Below are positions 18,561-27,175 of a stretch of 64,000 bases of DNA, in pieces. Each line of letters opens with the position of its first letter. Positions within the stretch are counted from its first letter, which is position 1. The notes under the pieces are model-generated. The model worked only from the letters and a program-made list of their open reading frames with translations. It was not told the DNA's origin and searched no databases. Origin of the DNA: an uncultured Propionimicrobium sp. (lineage in GTDB: Bacteria; Actinomycetota; Actinomycetes; Propionibacteriales; Propionibacteriaceae); the NCBI GenBank assembly GCA_946221385.1, contig CAMIGX010000001.1, positions 310,001 through 374,000 on the forward strand. The letters run 5' to 3'. The translations under genes and the position numbers were made by a program.

Positions 18561-19507
18561 GCACGATCGCTAAGACTGCGGAACCAACCAATCTGCCTGC
18601 GAATTCCGCCGCAGATTCGACCCGCGAACAGTACGCAAAAAAGGAGACCCGGCTCGCCTGGGGTCTGATGTCGCCGACTTTGATCGGATTGGGATTGTTC
18701 TCCTTTATTCCGATGATCGGCTCGGTCATCTTGGCCTTTACGCACTGGGATATCATCACGCCGCCGAAATTCGCCGGCTTTGACAATTTCGTAACGCTAT
18801 TTAGCAACCCGACGGTCCGCACGTCATTTTTGAATACTTTCCTATTTGTCATCGTCGCGGTCGCACTGCAATTACTGGTGGCATTGGTCTTGGCCGTCCT
18901 GGTGCAATCGAAAATGCCGAATTGGCTGCGGACATTCTTCCGTTCGTCTTTCTTCTTCCCACTGATCTTGTCGGCTGCATCGGTTTCGTTGATCATGAGC
19001 TATTTGTTCAATGAGGATTTCGGCGCGGTCAATATCATCTTGGGGCACCTCGGCGCATCCCCGGTTAAATGGTTGACGACCGCCGCCGGCGCCCGATTCT
19101 TGACGATCCTGATTTATGTCTGGCAAAACTTCGGCTTCACCTTCTTGTTGTTCATCGGCGGTCTGTCGTCGATTCCAGCTGACGTCTATGAGGCTGCAGC
19201 TATCGACGGCGCGACGAACTGGCGCCGACTGCGCAACATCACATTGCCGCTACTCAGCCCGACGATCCTGGTTGCCAGCGTCATGGCGATCATTTCTGCG
19301 CTGCAGATCTTCGACCAGCCCTATGTCTTGACCCGCGGCGGCCCTGGCGACTCGACACGCACCGCAGTGATGGTGATTTATCAGTCAGCCTTCCAAGAAC
19401 TGCAATTCGGTCTAGCTGCCGCGATCGGTGTGATCTTGATGCTGCTAATCATGTTGGCCACCTGGGCCCAATTCCGACTCTCCAAGCGCTACGTGTTCTA
19501 CATGTGA
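18557..19507 (+). CDS. sugar ABC transporter permease, MalF type
   Basis: Membrane subunit of the beta-fructoside importer, 316 aa. After a polar N-terminal tail (about 35 residues) come six hydrophobic stretches, beginning LAWGLMSPTLIGLGLFSFIPMIGSVILAF. The EAA loop YEAAAIDGATNWRRLRNITLPLLSP, which docks to the ATPase, is near residue 215. The ATG overlaps the previous stop (ATGA), so translation is coupled. No ATPase gene is present in this operon. Confidence 0.92.
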   Translation: MSTIAKTAEPTNLPANSAADSTREQYAKKETRLAWGLMSPTLIGLGLFSFIPMIGSVILAFTHWDIITPPKFAGFDNFVTLFSNPTVRTSFLNTFLFVIVAVALQLLVALVLAVLVQSKMPNWLRTFFRSSFFFPLILSAASVSLIMSYLFNEDFGAVNIILGHLGASPVKWLTTAAGARFLTILIYVWQNFGFTFLLFIGGLSSIPADVYEAAAIDGATNWRRLRNITLPLLSPTILVASVMAIISALQIFDQPYVLTRGGPGDSTRTAVMVIYQSAFQELQFGLAAAIGVILMLLIMLATWAQFRLSKRYVFYM

Positions 19508-19515
19508 GGCCCGAA

Positions 19516-20409
19516 ATGACTACCCAGAATATTGAAAATCGTGCGGGCAGTGCCGCCCAACAGATGAATTCTGAACCGCAAGCGGTGAACGAAACTACCG
19601 GAAATAGGGGCGCTGAAATTGCTGGCCTGGTCGGCAAAATCGTGCTCTTGTTGATCGCGCTGTTCTTGACTCTTGGGCCAGTGATTTGGACGGTCTACAC
19701 CGCATTGACCCCGGTCGGAGAAGACGGTAACCGCGAATTTAGCTTGGCAGCATTCCAAGACGTCTTCACCAAAGTCGACGTGGCGAGATTGTTTCTGAAC
19801 TCATTTTTGGTCACCGTGCTTTGCGCACTCGGGCAAATGCTGACCGCTGCACTGGCTGGTTATGCGTTCGCGAAATTGCATTTCCGTGGCAAGGAAATAC
19901 TCTTTGGTCTGATTTTGGCGACCATGATGATTCCAATGCAGGTGACGATCGTGCCCGTCTTCATGCTGGTACGCGGCATGGGCTTGGCCGACACCTTGAT
20001 GGCGCTCATTTTGCCGGCGCTGCCGACCGCATTTGGCACCTTTTTGATGCGGCAATATTTCATGGGCATCCCCGACAGCCTGGGCGAAGCCGCGCAGGTT
20101 GACGGCGCCTCGCCGTGGCGAGTCTTCAGCACGATCTATGTGCCGCTGGCGCTGCCTGGCTTGTCGATCGTCGGCATCTTGGCCTTCAACGCCATCTGGA
20201 ATGAGTTCTTCCGGCCGCTGATCATGACCATCAGCCAAGATAACTTCACCCTTCCGCTGGGCTTGGTGTCGCTGCAAGGTCAGCTCGGCACTGGTTCGAT
20301 GTCGACGGTCTTGGCTGGCGTCGTGCTATCCATGATTCCGGCGCTCATCGTGTTCATCTTCGGCCAGCGTCCGCTGCGCGAAGGCCTAACTGCTGGAGCT
20401 ATCAAGTGA
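19516..20409 (+). CDS. sugar ABC transporter permease, MalG type
   Basis: Second membrane subunit, 297 aa from the ATG at 19516, which has GAGG 8 nt upstream. The frame is also open from a GTG at 19504 overlapping the previous stop, but that has no ribosome site. Helices start at VGKIVLLLIALFLTLGPVIW. The EAA loop is LGEAAQVDGASPWRVFSTIYVPLALP. It would pair with the preceding permease to form the channel. The next gene starts within its stop codon. Confidence 0.9.
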   Translation: MTTQNIENRAGSAAQQMNSEPQAVNETTGNRGAEIAGLVGKIVLLLIALFLTLGPVIWTVYTALTPVGEDGNREFSLAAFQDVFTKVDVARLFLNSFLVTVLCALGQMLTAALAGYAFAKLHFRGKEILFGLILATMMIPMQVTIVPVFMLVRGMGLADTLMALILPALPTAFGTFLMRQYFMGIPDSLGEAAQVDGASPWRVFSTIYVPLALPGLSIVGILAFNAIWNEFFRPLIMTISQDNFTLPLGLVSLQGQLGTGSMSTVLAGVVLSMIPALIVFIFGQRPLREGLTAGAIK

Positions 20410-21629
20410 TCGATCCGACTTTCCCGAAGCTACATATCCGGCCGGAACAGGGCTGGATCAACGACCCCAATGGCGTCGGCAAAGTCGACGGCCGCTGGCA
20501 CGTCTTCTTCCAGTACAATCCTGACGAACCTCGCCACCGCAATGTGCACTGGGGACACTGGAGTTCCACGGATCTGCTGCGCTGGCAGGAGCATCCGATC
20601 GCCTTGCGGCCACGGCAAGGTGAAATTGATGAGGTGGGCTGCTGGTCGGGCGCGCTGCTGGTCGATGACGGCGTCCCGACGCTGTGTTACACGGCGACAC
20701 CTGACGAACCAGCCAATGCCGTCGGAGCGATCGCAATCGGCGACCAGACCCTCGAGCAGTGGACGCCGGCCACCGAGCCGAGCGCGCCACCGGCGGGCAG
20801 CTATCCCGATGAGACCCGCGATCCGTATCCGTTCGAGTTCAACGGGAAGCGCTATATCGCGCAAGGTTTCGGTCAGGCTGGCGCGGTCGGCAAGGTGCTC
20901 AGCTATGACGCGTCGGATCTTCGCAATTGGCGCGAGCTGGGCGTCTTGTTGAGCGCTGACGATCCGCGTGCTGGCCTGCCGCACGCCGACATCTGGGAGT
21001 GCCCCAACTTATTGCCAGTTGACGGCATGTGGGTGTTGTTCGTCTCGTTGTTGATTCCGGGGACGAAGATCGCCCAGCCAGTGCGGTGGATCACCGGCGA
21101 TCTGGTCGATTCTGACCAGGGCCCGAAGTTCGTGTCGTTCGCTAATGGTGTGCTCGATTTGGGTGACGCTTTCTATGCGCCACAGGCTGCCGTCGACGAT
21201 GAAGGCCGGGCGCTGCTTTGGGGTTGGTCTTGGGAGATCGACCGTGACGACGCCTGGTTGGACGCGCACGGCTGGTCGGGGGTCTTGACGACCCCGCGCG
21301 AGCTGCATGTGCGCGATGGCCGGTTGGTCGTCGAGCCCATCTCTGAGTTTGCTCAGCTGCGCGCCGGCCAGCTGGGCGCTAACTGGGCGATCTCGCAGGC
21401 TGCTGCTTTCGAGGTCAATGCCGAGGACGCTGCGACGCTGCGCTGCAGCGACGTCGAAGGTGGTAGGGATCACATCGAGATTCCAGCTGGCGGCCGCGTC
21501 CTCGTGGACGGTTCGTTGGTGGAGTTGTTCGTCGACGGCACGTCCTACACGACGCGGATCTATCCGACCGCTGAGGCGACCTGGCAGCTCGAGGGCGCTG
21601 CTAACGCAGTCGAATTGCGTCTCGACTAG
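20406..21629 (+). CDS. glycoside hydrolase family 32 (sucrose/fructan hydrolase)
   Basis: Cleaves beta-fructofuranosidic bonds of sucrose or short fructans. The 407-aa protein has the three GH32 acidic motifs: WINDPNG with the nucleophile Asp20, TRDPYPF with the transition-state Asp139, and WECPNL with the acid/base Glu198. FQYNP and WGHWSSTDLLRW are further family blocks. The C-terminal ~100 residues form the beta-sandwich and are shorter than in many invertases. It has no signal peptide, so it acts in the cytosol on imported sugar. GTG at 20406 overlaps the permease stop. Sucrose and sucrose 6-phosphate cannot be told apart from sequence, but ABC import favours the unphosphorylated sugar. 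Confidence 0.92.
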   Translation: MIDPTFPKLHIRPEQGWINDPNGVGKVDGRWHVFFQYNPDEPRHRNVHWGHWSSTDLLRWQEHPIALRPRQGEIDEVGCWSGALLVDDGVPTLCYTATPDEPANAVGAIAIGDQTLEQWTPATEPSAPPAGSYPDETRDPYPFEFNGKRYIAQGFGQAGAVGKVLSYDASDLRNWRELGVLLSADDPRAGLPHADIWECPNLLPVDGMWVLFVSLLIPGTKIAQPVRWITGDLVDSDQGPKFVSFANGVLDLGDAFYAPQAAVDDEGRALLWGWSWEIDRDDAWLDAHGWSGVLTTPRELHVRDGRLVVEPISEFAQLRAGQLGANWAISQAAAFEVNAEDAATLRCSDVEGGRDHIEIPAGGRVLVDGSLVELFVDGTSYTTRIYPTAEATWQLEGAANAVELRLD

Positions 21630-21640
21630 GCAAAATAACT

Positions 21641-21680
21641 GCAAGTGGGCTGGCATCCAGGTCTTGCCGGCCCACTTTGC
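21641..21680 (+). terminator. bidirectional terminator between the GH32 and lacI genes
   Basis: AAGTGGGCTGGCA (21643-21655) pairs with TGCCGGCCCACTT (21665-21677) over 13 bp with one G-U, loop of 9 nt. It lies between two convergent genes and is T/A-flanked on both sides, so it can serve both. Confidence 0.85.
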
Positions 21681-21702
21681 ATGTCTAGGCTATGTCAGCG
21701 GT

Positions 21703-22713
21703 TCAGCGTGATCTCGGCTGCGCGATCGAGCCTCGCTCGATCACGTCACCTTCGATTAGCAGGTATTGAGGCTGGGCCTGTTCGGTCTCCAGCTGCGTCA
21801 ACAACAGATCCATCGCCTGTTCACCGATCTCACGGTGCGGCAGGCTGATCGTGCTCAAGTTCAGCTGGCGGGCGACGTTCGGGTCGTCGTCATAGCCGAC
21901 GATGGACAGGTCTTCGGGGATACGCAGTCCCAGTCGTGCCGCGGCCAGCAGCACGCCGGCGCCGACTCGGTCATTAGCACAGACTATGCCCGTGGGCGGT
22001 CGGTCGGCGGCCAAGATCTGCGAGCCGAGGCGCAGGCCGTCGTCAATATTCCATCCACACTCCAGGCGCTGCGCGGTGATGCCAGCTTCCTGCACGGCCT
22101 GCTCGAAGCCTGCCACCCTGCGCTCGGTCGCAGTGTAGTCCGCAGGGCCGGTCAACATGATGATGTCGCGGTGGCCGGCGTCCAACAACAAGCGGGTGGC
22201 GCGGTAGCCGCCGGCGACTTCGTCAGCGATGACGCTGCTGACCTTGCCGTCGGGGTCATAGGCATTCATCAAGACGTTCGGTTCTGCGACGAAATTGTTT
22301 GGCGGCTGCCAGGGGTGCAGCGCTTCGGCCGCGTAGACCAAACCGTCGACTTGTCGCGCGAGCAGCGCGTCGATGGTGTCAGTCGCGGACGGGTCTTCAC
22401 CGTCGACGCCCATCACCACCAACAGATAGTCGTCTTTGGCGGCGCGGGCGGTCGCTCCGGTGACCATGGCGCCACCGAACGCGCCAGTCAAAATCGCATC
22501 GGAGATGACGCCGATAGTGTGCGTCGAACTGTTGCGCAGGCTGCGCGCGACCCGATTTGGTCGATAGCCGAGTTGTTTGGCGGCCTCTTTGACGGCTTGC
22601 TGATTCTCGGCGGAGATGAGTCCATCAGCGCGTCCATTCAACACCAACGAGACGGCGCTACGCGAGACGCCGGCTAGCTCCGCGACGTCATGCGAAGTTA
22701 CCTTACGACCCAT
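21703..22713 (-). CDS. LacI family transcriptional regulator (fructoside operon)
   Basis: A 336-aa repressor. The N-terminal helix-turn-helix and hinge read VTSHDVAELAGVSRSAVSLVLNG and GYRPNRVARSLR, and a periplasmic-binding-like ligand domain follows (GVISDAILTGAFGG, ANDRVGAGVLLAAARLGL, IVGYDDDPNVARQ). It is convergent with the fructoside operon and probably controls it through CTAACACGTGTTAG at 17134-17147. TAGACT (22721-22726, minus) lies 7 nt before the ATG, so the mRNA is probably leaderless. No copy of the palindrome was seen at its own promoter. Confidence 0.92.
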   Translation of the reverse strand: MGRKVTSHDVAELAGVSRSAVSLVLNGRADGLISAENQQAVKEAAKQLGYRPNRVARSLRNSSTHTIGVISDAILTGAFGGAMVTGATARAAKDDYLLVVMGVDGEDPSATDTIDALLARQVDGLVYAAEALHPWQPPNNFVAEPNVLMNAYDPDGKVSSVIADEVAGGYRATRLLLDAGHRDIIMLTGPADYTATERRVAGFEQAVQEAGITAQRLECGWNIDDGLRLGSQILAADRPPTGIVCANDRVGAGVLLAAARLGLRIPEDLSIVGYDDDPNVARQLNLSTISLPHREIGEQAMDLLLTQLETEQAQPQYLLIEGDVIERGSIAQPRSR

Positions 22714-22750
22714 ATCTGCCAGTCTAACTTTTTCGACTCGACTAGGCCTT

Positions 22751-25700
22751 TTATTGCGCCGCCACTGGGATAGCGGTTCGCGTCATGCCGTGCAAGATCG
22801 ACGCAATGTTGATCAGATCCGCCTCGGCGAACATCAAATCGACTCGGCCGTTATCGGTGTAGGGCGACTCAAATAGCCGGCCTGGCTCCATGCTGCCGTT
22901 GCGGGTCAGTTCGTCGATGATCACTTTGATGAATCGAATCTGCGCGGCAGTGAATTGGGTCTCGTCCAGGTATTCGGCGAAAGCCTCGTTGACGGCCGCC
23001 CGATCCAAGCCGACCAAGGAACGCAAAAACAGCCCCAGCTCCCCGCTGACATGCTGCTGGACGTAGCTGACGTCAACCGCACCCTCACCAGCTTCGACGA
23101 GCATCTTGGTCATCTCGTCAAGATCGGCCTGAGTGATCGGACGGTTGCGACGCAACCGCTGCAGCGAAATGTGATCTTGATTCGCCAGCAGATAGGCCTG
23201 CGCTTTGGCCTGGAAGCGTTCCCAATTCATGCCGGGACGCACTGCTGGCAGATCAACGATCTCGGGGGCGCTGATGTCGTCGCCGAAATCGACGTAGACC
23301 GGGTTTCGTTTGGTGACCTCGATGAATCCGACCAGTCCGCGCAGCCGTCGACGCATCGAATCCAGCATCGGCAGCGTGACATCTGTCCACCAATCGTCGC
23401 CGGCGACCGCGTCCAACAATTCGAGTTCTTTGGCGACGTCCGGGATCGCGTCCTTGGTCAGCAACGCTTGGGCGATCAGCTGCACCTTCTCCCGAATCCG
23501 CTCGCCATCGACCACATCACCTTGCAATTGCGCCAGTTGATAGCGATAGACCAACAGATCGAAACGCTTAGCCTGCTCGTCACTATCCTGATTAGCCGTG
23601 GGCAATCCGGACAAGCTATTCAATTGCTCAGCATCAGCCTCCGAAATCGAATCCCAAGCTTGCGGCTCGCGCCAACGTTCGACAGCCTCGCGATGTGGTC
23701 GGACGAGGACGTTGTCCCAATTCATGCCGGCGACGAATTCGCGGAGCCAATCCACGTTCTCGCGCCGCAATAGGGCTTCGGTCTGGTGCGTGTCGAATTC
23801 TCGCACCAAATCCAAGCGGGTCTCAAAGAGCCGCTGGCCAAGTGACTTTTGCGTCGACCCTTGCCCTTCGGGCAGGTCTTGGCTGAAGAATTCCAGGTTG
23901 CCGCAAAAGTCGAAGACCATGAACTCGCTCTTGTCTTCGCCTGGACCAAACAGATCGGGACGAAGCCGTGTGCCGCGTCCGATCATCTGCCAAAACTTGG
24001 TCTTGGAACGGATGAGTTTGAAGATCACCAGGTTGACCACGTCCGGCACGTCGATGCCAGTGTCGAGCATGTCGACGCTAATCGCGATCTGCGGCAGTTT
24101 CGTCGGGTCACTGAAGGAGTCAATCAAGACTTCGTTGAACCGCGTGGCATGGGTGATGACGCGGGCGAATTCGCCGCCGAGCGCCGGATACTGCGCGTTA
24201 AAACGCTGCTCGATGAACTCGGCATGGTCTTGGTTCTTGGCGAAGATGATCGTCTTGCCAAGCTTGTCGCCACCGGCGACCTTCAGGCCATCACGCATCA
24301 GCGTCGCGAGCACCTTATCGACGGTGTCGGCGTTGAATAGATAGCGGTTGAGCTCTTCGGAATCGACCGCGTCAGGAACATCGTCGCCCCATTCCAGCGC
24401 GTCCCAGACGTCCTTGTCGTCTTCGGTCAGCTCGTCATAACGGATGCCTTCACGGATGAACTTGGTGTCCAGCTTGATCGCTTTCGGCGCTACGAGGTAG
24501 CCGTCAGCGACCGCCTCGGCGAGATCATAGGCGTCAGTGGGGACGCCATCCTCGAGCCCGAACAGGCCGTAGGTGTTGCGGTCGATTTCGTCCTTGGGGG
24601 TGGCCGTCAAGCCGACTAGGGGCGCATCAAACCACTCAAAGATCGCGCCGTACTTTTGATAGATCGAGCGGTGCGCTTCGTCGACGATGACCAGGTCGAA
24701 AAAGCCCGGCCCGAAGCGCCGACCGGCCTCGTCGACTTGATTGACCATGTTGAGGATCGTGGGATAGGTCGACACGAAGACCCGGCCCTCGGTGGCTTTA
24801 TCTTCCAGCAGGTTGACCGTCGCCATCTCGGGCAAGTGGGCTTTGAAAGCGCGGACGGCCTGGTTGACCAGCGCAGTGCGGTCGGCGAGGAAGAGCACGC
24901 GCTTTACCCAGCCGGCCTGAGCGAGCTGCTTGACCAGCGCGATGACCGTGCGAGTCTTGCCCGAACCGGTCGCCATCACCAGCAGTGCCCGGCGTTCACG
25001 GCCGTCGAAAGCTTCGTCGATGGCACGAATAGCCCGGGTCTGGTAATAACGGCCGGCGATCTGGGAGTCAATGGGCGCGTCGGCGAGCGCCTGACGGGAC
25101 GTGCGCCGCTGAATCATCAACTCCAGCTCGTCGCGAGTATAGAAACCTTGGATCTCGCGCGCGGGATAGCCCTCGGCGCCAAAGGCAGCGTCATCCCAGA
25201 TGTAGTGCTGATAGCCATTGCTGTAGAAGATCACCGGTCGGCGCCCAAATTGCGCTTCAAGACGGTCGGCATAGAGCTTGGCTTGCTGCTGACCCTCGTA
25301 GGCGCTGTGGGTGGTGCGTTTGGCTTCGACGACCGCTAGCGGACGTCCGTCCTCGCCCCATAGCACGTAGTCAACGAAACCTTTACCGGTCGCGGTCGGC
25401 ATGCCGGTGACTGGATATTCGCGATCTTGAGGCTGGTCAAGCTGCCAGCCGGCCTCGGCGAGATAGAGGTCGATGAGGTGTTGACGGGTCGACGCTTCGT
25501 CGTAGTCGTGCCGGTCTGGCGGGGCCGCCTGTCGGGCAGCTTCGACCTGGGCACGTGCAGCCTCTAGCTCCGCATTCAAAGCCGCTAGTTGTGCGTCTTT
25601 GTCGGCTAGCTGGGCTTCTTGCTCGGCGACGCGGGCTTCGCGCTTGGCCAGCAGCTCGTCGCGCTCGATTAGCAGGGCGTCGCGGTCAGCGATTTCAGCG

Positions 25701-26194
25701 ACGCGGGCGCGTTCTTGTTCTTTGAAATATTTGACGAGCTGCTTGGCCTCGTCGGCGGCCATAGGCTGCTGTCGGGCAGCGAGCTTCTCGTCGAATCGTC
25801 GTTCGGTCGGGACGGCGCTGGGATTGGTCGAGAAGTGATAGCTGACGAAAATCGCGACGTGGAAGAGTTCGGTGACGGCCATCTTGGCGCGCTCGTCGGT
25901 GACCCGCTTGGCGTGTGCGGCGTCATTGCCGGCTTTGCGGATCAGATTGAGTTTCGCGGAAATATCTGGCCCGACCCGGCCTTTGAAAGCCGGGTCGTTC
26001 ATCATGGCGTTCAGGTCGTCGGCGTAGGGCTTGCGCAGCTGATAGAGCGCGTAAATGTGGGCGACGATCTGCTCGACGGCCATCCGGGAATAGACGCAAG
26101 CCGCGCGCGGATCGGAGTGCATATAAGACTCAGCGCGCGCACAGTTTTCATACAGCGCCGGCAGCGTCACTTTGACGAAATCAAAGTTACTCAT
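22751..26194 (-). CDS. hsdR: type I restriction enzyme, R (translocase/endonuclease) subunit
   Basis: A 1147-aa motor and nuclease subunit of the HsdRMS complex. Order: a DUF4145-like N-terminal region (ALYENCARAESYMHSDPRAACVYSRMAVEQI), then a coiled coil rich in Ala/Glu/Arg (about residues 160-225). The nuclease core is FVDYVLWGEDGRPLAVVEAKRT, a PD-(D/E)xK site. The SF2 helicase follows with Walker A LLVMATGSGKTRTV, Walker B VIVDEAHRS and GLTATP, and in RecA2 MIGRGTRLRPDLFG. A C-terminal assembly domain ends it. The DUF4145 plus coiled coil is typical of the EcoEI-like group. The ATG at 26194 has GGAGGGG upstream. It is separated from hsdM and hsdS by about 2 kb of other genes. Confidence 0.95.
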   Translation of the reverse strand: MSNFDFVKVTLPALYENCARAESYMHSDPRAACVYSRMAVEQIVAHIYALYQLRKPYADDLNAMMNDPAFKGRVGPDISAKLNLIRKAGNDAAHAKRVTDERAKMAVTELFHVAIFVSYHFSTNPSAVPTERRFDEKLAARQQPMAADEAKQLVKYFKEQERARVAEIADRDALLIERDELLAKREARVAEQEAQLADKDAQLAALNAELEAARAQVEAARQAAPPDRHDYDEASTRQHLIDLYLAEAGWQLDQPQDREYPVTGMPTATGKGFVDYVLWGEDGRPLAVVEAKRTTHSAYEGQQQAKLYADRLEAQFGRRPVIFYSNGYQHYIWDDAAFGAEGYPAREIQGFYTRDELELMIQRRTSRQALADAPIDSQIAGRYYQTRAIRAIDEAFDGRERRALLVMATGSGKTRTVIALVKQLAQAGWVKRVLFLADRTALVNQAVRAFKAHLPEMATVNLLEDKATEGRVFVSTYPTILNMVNQVDEAGRRFGPGFFDLVIVDEAHRSIYQKYGAIFEWFDAPLVGLTATPKDEIDRNTYGLFGLEDGVPTDAYDLAEAVADGYLVAPKAIKLDTKFIREGIRYDELTEDDKDVWDALEWGDDVPDAVDSEELNRYLFNADTVDKVLATLMRDGLKVAGGDKLGKTIIFAKNQDHAEFIEQRFNAQYPALGGEFARVITHATRFNEVLIDSFSDPTKLPQIAISVDMLDTGIDVPDVVNLVIFKLIRSKTKFWQMIGRGTRLRPDLFGPGEDKSEFMVFDFCGNLEFFSQDLPEGQGSTQKSLGQRLFETRLDLVREFDTHQTEALLRRENVDWLREFVAGMNWDNVLVRPHREAVERWREPQAWDSISEADAEQLNSLSGLPTANQDSDEQAKRFDLLVYRYQLAQLQGDVVDGERIREKVQLIAQALLTKDAIPDVAKELELLDAVAGDDWWTDVTLPMLDSMRRRLRGLVGFIEVTKRNPVYVDFGDDISAPEIVDLPAVRPGMNWERFQAKAQAYLLANQDHISLQRLRRNRPITQADLDEMTKMLVEAGEGAVDVSYVQQHVSGELGLFLRSLVGLDRAAVNEAFAEYLDETQFTAAQIRFIKVIIDELTRNGSMEPGRLFESPYTDNGRVDLMFAEADLINIASILHGMTRTAIPVAAQ

Positions 26195-26300
26195 CTGCCC
26201 CTCCCCCAACGTTTCCCCTTTATCGCAGCATAACGGCGAACCGCTACGCCTGAACTACATCCTGCGCAGTCGAGAAATTCATCACAGCAGATCCCGGATA

Positions 26301-26331
26301 TTGACAAACAATAACCTGGTTAATGTAGACT
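26301..26331 (+). promoter_or_regulatory. promoter and candidate operator of the toxin-antitoxin pair
   Basis: TTGACA (26301-26306) and TAGACT (26326-26331) flank the imperfect-centre palindrome TAACC-T-GGTTA (26312-26322). TAGACT lies 6 nt before the toxin ATG, so the transcript would be leaderless. The 19-nt spacing is long for a -35/-10 pair. The palindrome is well placed for autoregulation by the ribbon-helix-helix antitoxin. Confidence 0.5.
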
Positions 26332-26337
26332 CTTCAA

Positions 26338-26592
26338 ATGCGGATAAAGTTCGCTCAGTCGTCTAGGCGCCACCGCATCGGCAAAGCTCACATGGCGCAC
26401 GTGATGGCGAATTCGGTTCCGTTAGAAGCCCTGCGTGAAAGTGGGGAGCAGGGTTTCGATTGGATCGGCCTCGACGATCGGGGAATTGAGCTGCACATTA
26501 GCGCAGTAGTAACCTCCGACGACCGCACCGGCGAGACTATTCTGCTCGTCTTGCATTGCATGCCAACAGCACTAAGGAATCGAAATGCCTAG
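26338..26592 (+). CDS. probable type II toxin of a toxin-antitoxin pair
   Basis: An 84-aa basic protein: RIKFAQSSRRHRIGKAHMAHVM, then WIGLDDRGIELHISAVV and ETILLVLHCMPTALRNRN. The pattern (F--S-RKHRIGKAR--HV, then W-G-DDRG-EL-I-AV, then ---VIHVMP-ALR) recurs in actinobacterial small proteins that precede a ribbon-helix-helix antitoxin, as here. The fold resembles the RelE/BrnT group in size and strand order, but I cannot name a defined family with confidence. It overlaps the next gene by 8 nt. It is divergent from hsdR. Confidence 0.65.
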   Translation: MRIKFAQSSRRHRIGKAHMAHVMANSVPLEALRESGEQGFDWIGLDDRGIELHISAVVTSDDRTGETILLVLHCMPTALRNRNA

Positions 26593-26929
26593 TGATCGAA
26601 CTTTTAATTTGAATCTCGGATCGCTTGGACGCGTCGAGGCACACGAAGCCGATCTCGAAGATATCGATTTAGATCAAGAGATTCTGATTTCCAATGGGGA
26701 AAGAATCACTGAATCCCGAGCGCGCGAAATCGCGCGCGAAATTTCTCGTTTGAATGGTTTGAAAGGTGGCCGTCCACCGCTACCTGAAGAGGAACGGGCA
26801 AGTGTACAAAAGGGAGTCCGCCTGACTCCCCAGGAGGCCGATCAGCTGGCCAGCATTGCGGCGCAAAAAGGGCTCAAAGAATCTCAGATAATTCGTGAAG
26901 CGCTGCGTCAGTATTTCTCCGCCGCGTAA
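26585..26929 (+). CDS. ribbon-helix-helix (CopG-like) antitoxin
   Basis: 114 aa. The acidic N-terminal half (EADLEDIDLDQEILISNGERITE) could wrap the toxin. The C-terminal 45 residues, VQKGVRLTPQEADQLASIAAQKGLKESQIIREALRQYFSA, are a CopG/ribbon-helix-helix DNA-binding module: a strand, then two helices ending IIREALRQYF. ATG overlaps the toxin's end by 8 nt, so the two are translated together. The toxin-first order is the reverse of many pairs. It is likely to repress its own promoter at the palindrome near 26317. Confidence 0.75.
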   Translation: MPSDRTFNLNLGSLGRVEAHEADLEDIDLDQEILISNGERITESRAREIAREISRLNGLKGGRPPLPEEERASVQKGVRLTPQEADQLASIAAQKGLKESQIIREALRQYFSAA

Positions 26930-26949
26930 CCCGTTTAACGCCGGCTACG

Positions 26950-27144
26950 TTACATCTCCAACTTTTCTCGAGCCCAGGCGTCATCGGTTTCGCTGGGCTT
27001 GCCAAATTCGGCATCGAGATCATCGAGCAAATCGGTCAAACAATCTTCATGCTGGGCGCGTTCCAACTCGGACGAAATGTAGCCGGAAACCGACTCTGAC
27101 CGACCAGCACTGATTTCGTCCCTTATGTGGGTGTTCGCGGTCAT
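26950..27144 (-). CDS. orphan ParD/RHH-like antitoxin
   Basis: A 64-aa acidic protein, MTANTHIRDEISAGRSESVSGYISSELERAQHEDCLTDLLDDLDAEFGKPSETDDAWAREKLEM. The short strand, the (R)AESVSAYVS-like turn, the LLD-LDAE-G-PSE-D--WA spacing and the length match actinobacterial antitoxins normally paired with a PIN-domain toxin. No toxin gene follows: the next stretch is the 3' end of the convergent toxin-antitoxin pair. The start has a consensus TATAAT (27151-27156, minus) exactly 6 nt before the ATG. It may be a remnant or a free antitoxin. Confidence 0.6.
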   Translation of the reverse strand: MTANTHIRDEISAGRSESVSGYISSELERAQHEDCLTDLLDDLDAEFGKPSETDDAWAREKLEM

Positions 27145-27175
27145 AATACGATTATATGCGCTGGCTGGGCACAGC

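Noticed and set aside
21766..22677. 303-codon open frame antisense to lacI
   Set aside because: Shadow of a convincing LacI gene.
22955..23773. Antisense open frames inside hsdR
   Set aside because: Shadow frames without ribosome sites or domains.
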